Assembly (NCBI RefSeq): GCF_000426185.1
Contig: NZ_AUEW01000015.1
Location: 1-64,000, forward strand
DNA from: Cellulomonas sp. URHD0024
GTDB lineage: Bacteria; Actinomycetota; Actinomycetes; Actinomycetales; Cellulomonadaceae
DNA: 64,000 bases
Direction: 5' to 3'
The position numbers were made by a program, and so were the translations under genes. The notes below the pieces were generated by a model. That model was not told where the DNA came from and did no database searches. It saw nothing but the letters and a program-made list of their open reading frames with translations. Positions 33,304 through 41,124 of this stretch are shown here, one piece after another (position 1 is the stretch's first letter; every line of letters starts with the position of its first letter).

Positions 33304-34487
33304 ACCTCCCCGACGATGACGAGGACGTGCGGCGCATCCCTGACGAGCCACTCCTGGCGGGGGAGGTGGTCCCGGGCGAGCCGGAGCTGACCTCCTTCGT
33401 CACGGCCCTGCGCGCCCAGGCCGCCGTCGAGCCCCCCGCGCCCGACGATCGGCTCCGCGCCCTGTTCGCCGCGAGTCCTCCCGCCGCGGTCCCGCCGAAC
33501 CGTCGGCGCACCGGTGTCCGACGCGCCGTGGCCGTCGTCGGGGCGAGCGTCGGTCTCAAGGCCGCGTTCGTCACCGCCGCCGCGGCCGTGGGGATCGTCG
33601 GTGCAGCGACCGTGCACGGCGTTCCCGCCGCGGTCCAGCAACCGGCGAAAGCCATCGTCGGGGTGGTCGTCGACGGCTGGCACGCCGTGACCCAGGTCGA
33701 ACCGCCCGCGCCGGCCTCTCACACGGGCGACTGCACCGGGTGCGGCGGCCCGGACCGGCCGTACGACGGCGTGGACCGGGTGGTGACCGCGCTCGCTCCC
33801 GAGCGCGACGGCGCCGAGCGAGCCGGGGCGCGCGACGGGGTCGTGCGGACCTGGGGTGACCGGTTCGGCGACGGCGCTGGCTGGGACCGTGCTGGCTGGG
33901 ATGGCGCTGGCTGGGACGGTGCTGGCTGGGATGGCGCTGGCTGGGACGGTGCTGGCTGGGACGGTGCTGGCTGGGACGGTGCTGGGTGGGATGGCGCTGG
34001 ATGGGATGGCGCTGGTTGGGACGGCGTCGGCTGGGACGGCGTGACGCGCGACTTCTCGGGCGGTGGAGACGGGTATGCGTCCCCGGACCGCACCGGCTCG
34101 GTGGATGCCGGCTCCAGCCCTGATGTCGTCGCCGGCAGTGGCGACGTGCCGACTGCCGACAGGTCGGTCGACCGATGGTCGCCCTCGGACGGCCGGAGCG
34201 GTCACGGGGTCGCCGGCGGGGGAGGCGGCTCGTCGACCGCGTCGCCGCATCCAGGCCCGAGGCCGGGGTCCGACGGTGGCGCGGACCCCGGTACGAACGG
34301 CGGTCGGCGGGTCCCGCCCACGGACGGCGGTCGCGAGGCGCCCGCGTACGGCGGCCGCGGGTCCCAGGCTCCGCCCACGGACGGCCGGAGGTCGACGGTC
34401 GACGCGGGCCCCCGCTCGACCGGCTGGGACGCGCCCCGTGGGAGCGGGCGTGGCGGCACCGACGGCGACTGGTCGCCGCGACCCTGA
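33300..34487 (+). CDS. Membrane protein with Gly-Trp-Asp repeats, candidate anti-sigma factor
   Basis: This encodes 395 residues from GTG 33300, overlapping the sigma gene (GTGA). Residues 1-75 are acidic and probably cytoplasmic, including LTSFVTALRAQAAVE. A TM segment lies at about residues 76-103 (AVVGASVGLKAAFVTAAAAVGIVGA). The extracytoplasmic part holds a Cys pair (GDCTGCGG) and eleven AGWDG-type repeats (about residues 193-247). A Gly/Ser/Pro/Asp low-complexity tail runs to the end. The N-terminal cytoplasmic plus TM layout and the coupling fit an anti-sigma factor, but no ZAS zinc motif is visible. The repeat tail is unlike known sensors. Confidence 0.7.
   Translation: MNLPDDDEDVRRIPDEPLLAGEVVPGEPELTSFVTALRAQAAVEPPAPDDRLRALFAASPPAAVPPNRRRTGVRRAVAVVGASVGLKAAFVTAAAAVGIVGAATVHGVPAAVQQPAKAIVGVVVDGWHAVTQVEPPAPASHTGDCTGCGGPDRPYDGVDRVVTALAPERDGAERAGARDGVVRTWGDRFGDGAGWDRAGWDGAGWDGAGWDGAGWDGAGWDGAGWDGAGWDGAGWDGAGWDGVGWDGVTRDFSGGGDGYASPDRTGSVDAGSSPDVVAGSGDVPTADRSVDRWSPSDGRSGHGVAGGGGGSSTASPHPGPRPGSDGGADPGTNGGRRVPPTDGGREAPAYGGRGSQAPPTDGRRSTVDAGPRSTGWDAPRGSGRGGTDGDWSPRP
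33876..34040 (+). repeat. Eleven 15-bp tandem repeats encoding AGWDG
   Basis: Units are GCTGGCTGGGAYGGY with few changes (first unit AGWDR, last VGWDG). Alternation of GAT-GGC and GAC-GGT units indicates duplication of 30-bp pairs. Confidence 0.95.
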
Positions 34488-34600
34488 GCGGTCGACCGAT
34501 CGGCGTCCACCCGTACCCCTGGGCGGTTGACCGATCGGCGTCACCCGTACCCCTGAGCGGTCGACCGATCGGGCGGCGACCCGTACCCCTGGGCGGTGGA
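34485..34600. repeat. Three and a half 34-36-bp direct repeats with a palindrome each
   Basis: Between the GWD-repeat gene and the next gene, CCCTGRGCGGTYGACCGATCGG...ACCCGTA recurs. The palindrome CGGTCGACCG (or CGGTTGACCG) starts at 34489, 34524 and 34558, and a degenerate copy starts at 34594. A further GGTCGGTCGACCGATGG lies inside the upstream gene near 34160. Regular spacing of about 35 bp suggests protein binding on one helical face. Confidence 0.75.
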
Positions 34601-34679
34601 CGTGCGATGGCTCGGGCATGTGCAGCGGCCCGCGCCCCGACGGGGTGGTCCCGGGACCGCGACGATCCTGGAGGCAAAC

Positions 34680-35309
34680 GTGAGCGCAACCACCCTCGCA
34701 GCCGTGCTGACGAAGATCGGCGCAGCGAGCATCCCCGTCAAGGTCACGGGCATCGTCCTGACCGTCGGTCTGGTCGGCGCGGCACCCGCGCTGGCCCATG
34801 AGCCCGCCGGTGGGACCAAGCCCCCGCTGGTGATCCCGACCGCGTCCGCGACGCCGACGCCGACGGCGACCGCGACCCCGACGCCCACGGCGACCCCGAC
34901 GCCGAAGCCGTCGAAGACCCCCAAGCCGAGTCCGACGGCGACGCCCACGCCTGATCCGCAGGGAACGCCGACGCCGAAGCCGTCGAAGACCCCCAAGCCG
35001 AGTCCGACGCCCTGGCCCACCCCGACGTCGACCGGCGTGCCCACACCGACCCCGTCGCCCACGGACCCGTGCGCCGACCGGGACAAGCTCGGCAACCCCG
35101 ACCACGGCAGGTCACACGGCGGCGACCCGGCCGCGACCCCGGGCAAGGTCTGGGGCACGGACTGGAGGAGGGGCGCAACGAAGGACCCGGGTGAGCGTGT
35201 GGGTCACGGTCACCACCTGGGCAAGGGCGCTCGTCACGCCGGCAATGGGTTCGGCGGCTTCGGCGGTCGCGACAGCGGCCCGTTCCGCGGTGCGTGGGGA
35301 CGCGGCTGA
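34680..35309 (+). CDS. Secreted Pro/Thr-rich protein with His/Gly-rich C-terminus
   Basis: GTG 34680 follows GGAGG; 209 residues. The N-terminus (about residues 1-40) looks like a signal peptide (KVTGIVLTVGLVGAAPALAHE). A long linker of TPTPT and KPSKTPKPSP repeats follows, including a 39-bp exact duplication (near 34900 and 34971). The tail is basic and rich in Gly and His (GRSHGG, ERVGHGHHLGKGARHAGNGFGGFGG). Probably a wall-spanning or surface protein. It lies downstream of the sigma factor pair behind the 35-bp repeats and may be a target. Confidence 0.65.
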   Translation: MSATTLAAVLTKIGAASIPVKVTGIVLTVGLVGAAPALAHEPAGGTKPPLVIPTASATPTPTATATPTPTATPTPKPSKTPKPSPTATPTPDPQGTPTPKPSKTPKPSPTPWPTPTSTGVPTPTPSPTDPCADRDKLGNPDHGRSHGGDPAATPGKVWGTDWRRGATKDPGERVGHGHHLGKGARHAGNGFGGFGGRDSGPFRGAWGRG

Positions 35310-35322
35310 CGCCAACGCACGC

Positions 35323-35360
35323 TGGTCGTCGGACCGGAGACAACGCCGGTCCGACGACCA
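35323..35360 (+). terminator. Strong terminator of the sigma/repeat-protein cluster
   Basis: TGGTCGTCGGACCGG pairs with CCGGTCCGACGACCA (15 bp, loop 8 nt), 13 nt after the stop. Confidence 0.85.
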
Positions 35361-35442
35361 CGCAGCCGTCGAGGACCACGTTCGTCGTGCCCCGGCCGCC
35401 GTTCGGGTGTTGCGTCCCGGGGACCGCTGACACGCTGTCGGG

Positions 35443-35748
35443 GTGGTCGTCGGCAACCGGGTCGACGACACCACTGCGGAGGTGGTCTCGTATGGCCGGC
35501 TGGGGCGTCCTGTGAACGGCTTCATGCACATCAACGGAGTCACGTACGAGCTCGGGCCTCAGAAGGACGCCAGCGGAGTGACCCAGCTGGCGATGCGGCT
35601 CAAGGCCTCGCAGGGCACGGAACACCAGCTCATCATCCTGAACGGTCAGCTCGTCGAGCTGACGATCGAGCTCGCCGCCGTCTGGGCCTCCGCGGTCTGG
35701 ATCGAGTCCGAGCCCGCCCCCGTAGTTGCCGGGCTGCGTCGTCGGTAG
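35443..35748 (+). CDS. Small hypothetical protein
   Basis: GTG 35443 gives 101 residues. The better-looking part starts at ATG 35524 (MHINGVTYELGPQKDASGV), with beta-strand-like LAMRLKASQGTEHQLIILNGQLVELTIELAAVWASAVWIE. No ribosome site decides between starts. No signal, TM segment or known family. Confidence 0.4.
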   Translation: MVVGNRVDDTTAEVVSYGRLGRPVNGFMHINGVTYELGPQKDASGVTQLAMRLKASQGTEHQLIILNGQLVELTIELAAVWASAVWIESEPAPVVAGLRRR

Positions 35749-35872
35749 CCAGGGCGGCCCAGCAGCATGTGGAGCGCCCTCCCGGACGACCCCCAGACGG
35801 CGCGCGCCGCCGACCGTCGTGCGGGCCGTCAGCCCTAGGGCGATCGCCTGCGAAGGTGCAGGTCGCAGATGG

Positions 35873-35945
35873 TGGGCCCCGTGGGGATCGAACCCACAAC
35901 CCGCGGATTAAAAGTCCGCTGCTCTGCCAATTGAGCTAGAGGCCC
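35873..35945 (-). tRNA. tRNA-Lys (TTT)
   Basis: On the minus strand the acceptor GGGCCTC pairs with GGGGCCC (one G-U pair). The anticodon loop CTTTTAA carries TTT and the T-arm is GGGTTCGATCCCC. Surrounding sequence (35749-36078) holds no other supported gene. Confidence 0.95.
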
Positions 35946-36078
35946 GGGGGATCAGGGCTTTCATCCGTGGAACTCTCCGGATAGCACCGGTGCGTTCCGC
36001 CTGCTCCCGCCCGCCGATGGTAGTCGGCCTTGCGGTCGCGGTGACCATGCGACGGCCTTCAGCGGCGGTCGAGGGCGG

Positions 36079-37581
36079 TCAGCTCAGGAGCGTGAACGTC
36101 GTGAAGTCCTGGTCGTAGCCGATGAGCCGGCCGTCCCAGGACACGACGTGGTCGATCCCCTCCGGGTAGGTCATGTGCCACGAGGGTGCACCTTCGTCGA
36201 AGGGGTAGGCGACGAGCTGCGCTGCGCCGGCCTGGTCGGCGCGTTCGTACCCGACGAACAGGTGGTGAGCGTCCGTCAGGAGGGTCGTCGCGACCTGCCC
36301 CTTGTCGGGCTTGACGCGCCACAGGGTCTCGCCGCTGTGCCCGTCCAGCGCGACCACACCGGTCGAGGTCAGGACGTACACCCGGCCGTGGATGACGAGG
36401 ATGGACGGCCGAGTGCCGCCTTCCGCGAGGTCGAAGAGGCTCTTCGAGGACCAGCGAGCGGCGCCGGTGTCGGCGTCCCACGCGTGCAGTGCGGTGTCTG
36501 CGGTGAGGAGAAGCCCCGGGACGCTGCCGTCGTCCACGGCGGGCTGGGCAAGCCCGCCGGCCAGGGTCCGGTCGGCTTTCGGGTTCGCGTCTGGAGCGAG
36601 AAGCATCGCGGAGGGCGTCCCTGCGTCGTCCCAGGTCTCCAGGATGAGCCGGCCGGTCGGGCCTGGCTGCCAGCCCCAGGGGGCGTCCGAGTCCGTGCCG
36701 ATGTCGTCGCGGACGACGTCACCGTCCGGGGACAGCAGCTGGAGCCGGCCGGCCGATGTTCGAAGGATGAGCGTGTCCTTGAAGCGGGAGACGCTCACGC
36801 TGCCGCGCAGCGGTTCGGTGGTCTGGTCGGCGGTCAGAGCGACCTCATGGGTCCAGGATGCTGCGCCGGTCAGCATGTCGCGGCTGGTGAAGGTGTCGGT
36901 GGCGCCCTGCGTGCTCCCGACGATCACCTGCCCGTCCATCGGCGTGAACGTCGTCGTCGCAGGTGCGGGCCATGTGGCCAGCGGAGCGCCGGTAGCGGTG
37001 TCGAGGACGTCGATGAACGTCGCGGTCGCCGGCACGTCCTTGTTCTGGCCCTGCTCGTCGAGGACGGCCGTGCCACCGTCGGTGATCAGGCAGACGACCC
37101 GCGTGGCCTTGTCTGCGTCGGCGTCCGGTGTCACGTCGGGCGCGCACAGGCTCGGGCTGTCGACGGACAACGCTCCGGCCAGTGCGGGAACGGGGCCGAG
37201 CACCTGCCTGCTCCAGGCCGGGTGGTCGGCGGGACCCCACTGGTAGGTCAGTGACCCGTCGTGGCCGCGGACCAGCTGACCACCGACCGGCGACCCGAAC
37301 AGGGCGCTGGTCTCCCTCGCGGAGTAGCTCTTGCCGGCGTCGAGGTGCCCGTCGAGCTCGGGTACGACCCCGTCGACAGCGGCGAGCTGGGCGATGGCTG
37401 CGTTCTGGCGCCAGCTGATGATGCCCTGGGTTGCCGCGAGCGTCGCGACGAGCAGCGCGACGCCGCCGGCGAGCGCCCATCGCCGCTTCTTCGTCGACCT
37501 GGTGGCGCTCGTGCTCGCGTCAGGGGCGTCGTCCTGCGACACGTGCGTGGGTTCACCGTCGGTCAGCTCGACGGCCTGCAT
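36079..37581 (-). CDS. Membrane-anchored PQQ-like beta-propeller protein
   Basis: ATG 37581 has GAGGGG upstream; 500 residues. A short acidic cytoplasmic region leads into KKRR and one TM segment (WALAGGVALLVATLAATQGII, about residues 34-54). The rest is a repeated propeller of the PQQ-binding-like type (W-x-x-D/G blades: LHAWDADTGAARWSSKSLFDLA, GVVALDGHSGETLWRVKP, LVAYPFDEGAPSWHMTYPEG). It probably scaffolds or senses outside the membrane; enzymatic PQQ use is not implied. Confidence 0.85.
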   Translation of the reverse strand: MQAVELTDGEPTHVSQDDAPDASTSATRSTKKRRWALAGGVALLVATLAATQGIISWRQNAAIAQLAAVDGVVPELDGHLDAGKSYSARETSALFGSPVGGQLVRGHDGSLTYQWGPADHPAWSRQVLGPVPALAGALSVDSPSLCAPDVTPDADADKATRVVCLITDGGTAVLDEQGQNKDVPATATFIDVLDTATGAPLATWPAPATTTFTPMDGQVIVGSTQGATDTFTSRDMLTGAASWTHEVALTADQTTEPLRGSVSVSRFKDTLILRTSAGRLQLLSPDGDVVRDDIGTDSDAPWGWQPGPTGRLILETWDDAGTPSAMLLAPDANPKADRTLAGGLAQPAVDDGSVPGLLLTADTALHAWDADTGAARWSSKSLFDLAEGGTRPSILVIHGRVYVLTSTGVVALDGHSGETLWRVKPDKGQVATTLLTDAHHLFVGYERADQAGAAQLVAYPFDEGAPSWHMTYPEGIDHVVSWDGRLIGYDQDFTTFTLLS

Positions 37582-37755
37582 GGTGCGTCCCCTCATGCCG
37601 TGACGGTACTGACGACAGGCCCGTGGTGGTGCCCCGATCGCGTGAGTGCCTGATGCGTGAGCCATTGCGCTTCGCAAGCAGAACGGGTTGCGTCCTGGTA
37701 GCGAGTCGTCAGCGGTCGCCGCGCACGGCTCGGAGCGCGATGTCATCGTGGAGAT

Positions 37756-38364
37756 ATGACAGAAGAGACCCCGGCCACCAGCACCGACCCGGCTCTCGGC
37801 TCGGAAGGCGACTCGAACCAGCTTCCGGGCGAAGACACGATGGCCGAGCCGACCGACGACACGATCCTCGACGAGGGCTACTCGCCACCCGACCACCCGC
37901 GGCCGAACCACTTCGGCGAGACCGCCTGGGAGCAGGCGCACGGCGAGACGCTGACCCAGCGCCTCGACGAAGAGGAGCCCGAGGTCTGGGACGACGTCGC
38001 CCCTGCCGACCCGAACCTCGCTCCCGACGGTGCGGGCCAGCTGGTCGAGGACGACGACGCCGTCGTCGCCGACGGAACCGACGTGTTCGCGATCGAGACC
38101 GGCACCACCGCCGGGACGGTCAGCGCAGAAGAGGCCGCCCTCCACGTGGTCGACGACGAGGACCTGGTCCTCGACCAGCTGGAGCTCGCGGACCCTGGGG
38201 ACGACACCCTCGACGACGAGGACCCGAGCGACGACCAGGACGTCCTCGCCGACGACCTGGCCGCGGAGCTGGACGACACCGAGGCGGACGTCGTCGGCGA
38301 CCTCGGGCTCACCGAGGACACGTTCAGCACCGACCGCTCGTACCTGGGACGCGACGGGTCCTGA
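37756..38364 (+). CDS. DUF5709 acidic protein
   Basis: This encodes 202 residues from ATG 37756. The DUF5709 signature is LDEGYSPPDHPRPNHFGETAWEQAHGETLTQRLDEEEPEVW at about residues 38-78. The remainder is strongly acidic (DDED, DLAAELDD) and ends STDRSYLGRDG. This actinomycete family is of unknown function and probably intrinsically disordered. Confidence 0.88.
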   Translation: MTEETPATSTDPALGSEGDSNQLPGEDTMAEPTDDTILDEGYSPPDHPRPNHFGETAWEQAHGETLTQRLDEEEPEVWDDVAPADPNLAPDGAGQLVEDDDAVVADGTDVFAIETGTTAGTVSAEEAALHVVDDEDLVLDQLELADPGDDTLDDEDPSDDQDVLADDLAAELDDTEADVVGDLGLTEDTFSTDRSYLGRDGS

Positions 38365-38694
38365 TCGCCCGCAAGGCGGCGGTCTCTGCGGACGCATGGC
38401 TGCCTCCCGGTGAGCGGTCGACGCCATGGTGGCTGGCCGCCACGCCGCGCGGGATGCGGACCGCGCATCTCGGCCATAGCCTGACGGACCTGCGCGGCCA
38501 AACCGCGGTCGGCGCAGCTCCGCACGGGATCACGCCGGACGACCACCGCTGGCCGGTGACATCCGAGGCGAACCGCGCGGCCGACGCAGTCAAGACGGCG
38601 CTGCTCCACGTTGGAGGCCGGGACTGCGTGCGCGGCACCGGCCGCGGCGGCCCGCTCGGCGGGCGAACGCCGGTGAATCCCTCGGGAGACGAAC
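38365..38694. other. 330-nt intergenic region without a supported gene
   Basis: All open frames here are low-complexity shadows. No hairpin longer than a few base pairs and no clear promoter is visible. It should contain the promoter of the 38695-40322 gene pair. Confidence 0.5.
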
Positions 38695-39150
38695 ATGGGC
38701 TCGAGCAAGACGACGACCGCTACGGCGGTCGGGGTGGCGGCCGCGGGAGCCGCAGCCGCCGCGGTGCGCAAGCTTGCGGACCGCGGCACGAACGAGGCGG
38801 ACCAGGACCTGACGCGGTGGCGGGTGGTCACCGTGGCCCGGCCGCTGGACGACTTCCCCGGCGGCACGCCCGGACCGCTGGCCGACCTCGGGGAGGCGGT
38901 CGAGGTGCGGACGCAGGCGGCACCGGGAGACAAGGGGACCGAGCTGTTCGCCCGCTGGCGCGACGGCTCGGACCTGTCCGAGCGGGCCGACCCGGTGCGG
39001 GAGCTGCGCGTCGCGCTCCGGGACGCCAAGCAGGTGCTCGAGGTCGGCTGGGTGCTGCGGCCGGACCGCAACGTCACCACGGAGGAGACGCCGCTCAACG
39101 CACCCCTGCGCAAGGCGATCAAGCTGGCCAAGGGGGAGGGGTTGCTGTGA
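38695..39150 (+). CDS. Small protein coupled to a formaldehyde-dehydrogenase-like ADH
   Basis: This encodes 151 residues. An Ala-rich N-terminal helix (VGVAAAGAAAAAVRKL) could anchor it to the membrane. A soluble part follows with WRVVTVARPLDDFPGGTPGPLADLG, then EVRTQAAPGDKGTELFARW and a C-terminal REELRVALRDAKQVLEVG-like helix (RELRVALRDAKQVLEVG). The central segment recalls SRPBCC/cyclase-like proteins that accompany such dehydrogenases. Its stop overlaps the GTG of the ADH gene. Confidence 0.65.
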   Translation: MGSSKTTTATAVGVAAAGAAAAAVRKLADRGTNEADQDLTRWRVVTVARPLDDFPGGTPGPLADLGEAVEVRTQAAPGDKGTELFARWRDGSDLSERADPVRELRVALRDAKQVLEVGWVLRPDRNVTTEETPLNAPLRKAIKLAKGEGLL

Positions 39151-40322
39151 AGGCGCTGCTCTGGACCGGAGTCAACGAGACGTCCGTCGAGGAGGTGCCC
39201 GACCCGCAGATCCAGAACCCGGAGGACATCATCGTCCGTGTCCGCCGGACGGTGACCTGCGGTTCCGACCTGCACCTGCTGGGCGGCTACATCCCGTTCA
39301 TGCAGAAGGGCGACGTGCTGGGCCACGAGTTCGTCGGCGAGGTGGTGGAGGTCGGTCCCGACGTGCGCCGGCACTCCGTGGGCGACCGCGTCGTGGTGTG
39401 CTCGTTCGTCTCCTGCGGACGGTGCTGGTACTGCCGCAACGAGCTGTACTCCTGCTGCGACAACGGCAACACCAACCCCGGGATCACGGAGTCGCTGTGG
39501 GGCGCCAACCCTGGCGGGTGCTATGGGTACTCGCACGCGATGGGTGGCTTCGGCGGCAGCCACGCGGACTACATCCGCGTGCCGTACGCGGACATCGGCG
39601 CATTCCGGGTGCCCGACGGGGTCAGCGACGAGCGCGCGCTGTTCGCGTCCGACTCCGCCCCGACCGGCTGGATGGGCGCCGACCTGGGCAACGTCCGGCC
39701 AGGGGACGTCGTGGCCGTCTGGGGTGCCGGGGCCGTCGGACAGATGGCGGCGCGCGCGGCGATGCTCCTCGGCGCGGACGAGGTCGTCGTCATCGACCGG
39801 TTCGACTACCGCCTGCGCTCCACCGCACAGCACATCGGCTGCGAGACGCTCAACTACGAGCAGACGACGATCGTCGAGGAGCTGCGTGAACGGACGGGCG
39901 GGCGTGGTCCGGACGTGTGCATCGAGGCGGTCGGCATGGAGGCACACAGCCCGTCGGTGGCCTTCGGGTACGACCAGGTCAAGCAGCAGCTGCGGATGCA
40001 GACGGACCGGCCGACCGCCGTGCGTCAGGCGATCTACAACTGCCGCAAGGGCGGCACGGTGTTCGTGCTCGGGGTGTTCGCGGGTCTCGTCGACAAGTTC
40101 CCGCTGGGGGCCGTGATGAACAAGGGCCTCACCCTGCGCAGCGCCCAGCAGCACGGCCACCGCTACATCCCGATGCTGCTCGAGCGCATGGAGCGCGGCG
40201 AGCTGGTGACGGAGCACCTGGCCACCCACACGATGCCGCTCAGCGAGGGGCCCCAGGGCTACACGATGTTCAAGGAGAAGGCCGACGAGAACATCCGCTC
40301 GGTGTTCCTGCCTGGCGGCTGA
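39147..40322 (+). CDS. Zinc-dependent alcohol dehydrogenase, formaldehyde-dehydrogenase-like
   Basis: This encodes 391 residues from GTG 39147 (GTGA overlap). MDR features: catalytic zinc ligands in TCGSDLHLLGG and GHEFVGEVVEVG; structural zinc cysteines in CGRCWYCRNELYSCC; NAD motif VWGAGAVGQMAARAAMLLGA; and the long insertion typical of FdhA-like proteins (GRGPDVCIEAVGMEAH, then RMQTDRPTAVRQAIYNCRKGG). These enzymes oxidise formaldehyde or related small aldehydes/alcohols with NAD. It is probably a two-gene operon with the upstream small protein. Confidence 0.92.
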   Translation: MKALLWTGVNETSVEEVPDPQIQNPEDIIVRVRRTVTCGSDLHLLGGYIPFMQKGDVLGHEFVGEVVEVGPDVRRHSVGDRVVVCSFVSCGRCWYCRNELYSCCDNGNTNPGITESLWGANPGGCYGYSHAMGGFGGSHADYIRVPYADIGAFRVPDGVSDERALFASDSAPTGWMGADLGNVRPGDVVAVWGAGAVGQMAARAAMLLGADEVVVIDRFDYRLRSTAQHIGCETLNYEQTTIVEELRERTGGRGPDVCIEAVGMEAHSPSVAFGYDQVKQQLRMQTDRPTAVRQAIYNCRKGGTVFVLGVFAGLVDKFPLGAVMNKGLTLRSAQQHGHRYIPMLLERMERGELVTEHLATHTMPLSEGPQGYTMFKEKADENIRSVFLPGG

Positions 40323-40332
40323 CCTGGAGGAC

Positions 40333-40359
40333 GTGCGCCCGTCCAGCTGACGGGCGCAC
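40333..40359 (+). terminator. Terminator after the ADH gene
   Basis: GTGCGCCCGTC-CAGCT-GACGGGCGCAC is an 11-bp stem with a 5-nt loop, extended by partly paired GAGG/CCTC outside. Confidence 0.8.
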
Positions 40360-40572
40360 GCCTCCTCGGCTCGGGATGCGCTCGCGCGGACCGGATGACA
40401 CCGTTTTTCCCACACATGACTGCAGCAGCCGGTCCCGTTCGACGCCTCGACGGAGAGGATCCCGGCATGGCTGCAGCTCCCTTCGGCGACCTCCCGCGGA
40501 CCGGCCCGACGCGCGAGAGCGAGGGACCGAGATGAGTGCACCCACAGCGCCGCCGCAGGCGGTGCGCGGAAT

Positions 40573-40752
40573 GATCCCGACGCGGCTGGACCGGCTGCCG
40601 GAGCCGCCTTCATGCTGACGGGCGGCCTGGTGGCGTGGTTCATCGGGGTCGACGTGGAGCGCAAGTCCCTCGAGGACGTCGCCGATCCCCTCACCTCCAC
40701 CCGTCGCCGGGGCGCCGTGCGCGCCACGGGTGCGAGCGACAACATCCGCTGA
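40573..40752 (+). pseudogene. C-terminal remnant of an MFS sugar transporter
   Basis: In the frame of ATG 40612 the sequence GAAFMLTGGLVAWFIGVDVERKSLEDVADPLT matches the end of sugar-porter-type MFS proteins (last TM helix plus the VxxERKSLEDVA tail). It is followed by a short Arg-rich tail and a stop. The preceding DNA has no transporter-like sequence. The gene body is therefore deleted. Nearby ATG 40532 encodes only 28 residues and is probably part of the decayed junction. Confidence 0.55.
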
Positions 40753-40850
40753 CCTTCGGGATCGCGAAACGCGAGTTCTGACCTCGTGGCGGGGGACGGA
40801 GTGACGATGGCGTCGCGGCAGGAGCGTTGACCTCGCAGGAGGTAGCCACG

Positions 40851-40961
40851 GTGGTCACCATCGGTGAGACGGGCGGCATGTGGGGCGTGATCGCCGTTGT
40901 CGTTGTGGCGGCCGTCGTCGGCTTGACCATCGACGCCGTTCGCAACAGGAGACGAAAGTGA
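40851..40961 (+). CDS. 36-residue single-pass membrane protein
   Basis: The GTG at 40851 is preceded by AGGAGG with correct spacing. The peptide has a short polar start (VVTIGETGGMWG), one TM segment (VIAVVVVAAVVGLTI) and a basic end (DAVRNRRRK). It is too short for normal gene callers but has a strong ribosome site. Function unknown. It lies alone between the MFS remnant and the TIGR03118 gene. Confidence 0.6.
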   Translation: MVTIGETGGMWGVIAVVVVAAVVGLTIDAVRNRRRK

Positions 40962-41124
40962 TCCCCTTTGCGACGAGGTGAGGGCTCACCTGAGGCAGCT
41001 CGGCGGGTGCCGGTCTGGGGAAGGTCGACGCATTGCTCGTCGCGCCCCGCCGTGAAGCGTCCGCCGCGCGTCGCGCACGACGGACGCTCCACGAATCAGC
41101 CGCTGCAGGGCCGTCGAGCCAGCG

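Noticed and set aside
34485-34600. CRISPR array
   Set aside because: The repeats are directly adjacent with no unique spacers, and no cas genes are present.
33285-35105. 606-residue minus-strand frame with Pro/Ala/Ser repeats
   Set aside because: It is the antisense reading of the GWD repeats and the Pro/Thr linker; no start site and no domain.
37431-40322. 963-residue frame fusing upstream sequence to the ADH
   Set aside because: Similarity to the family begins at GTG 39147; upstream residues are low-complexity and overlap real genes.
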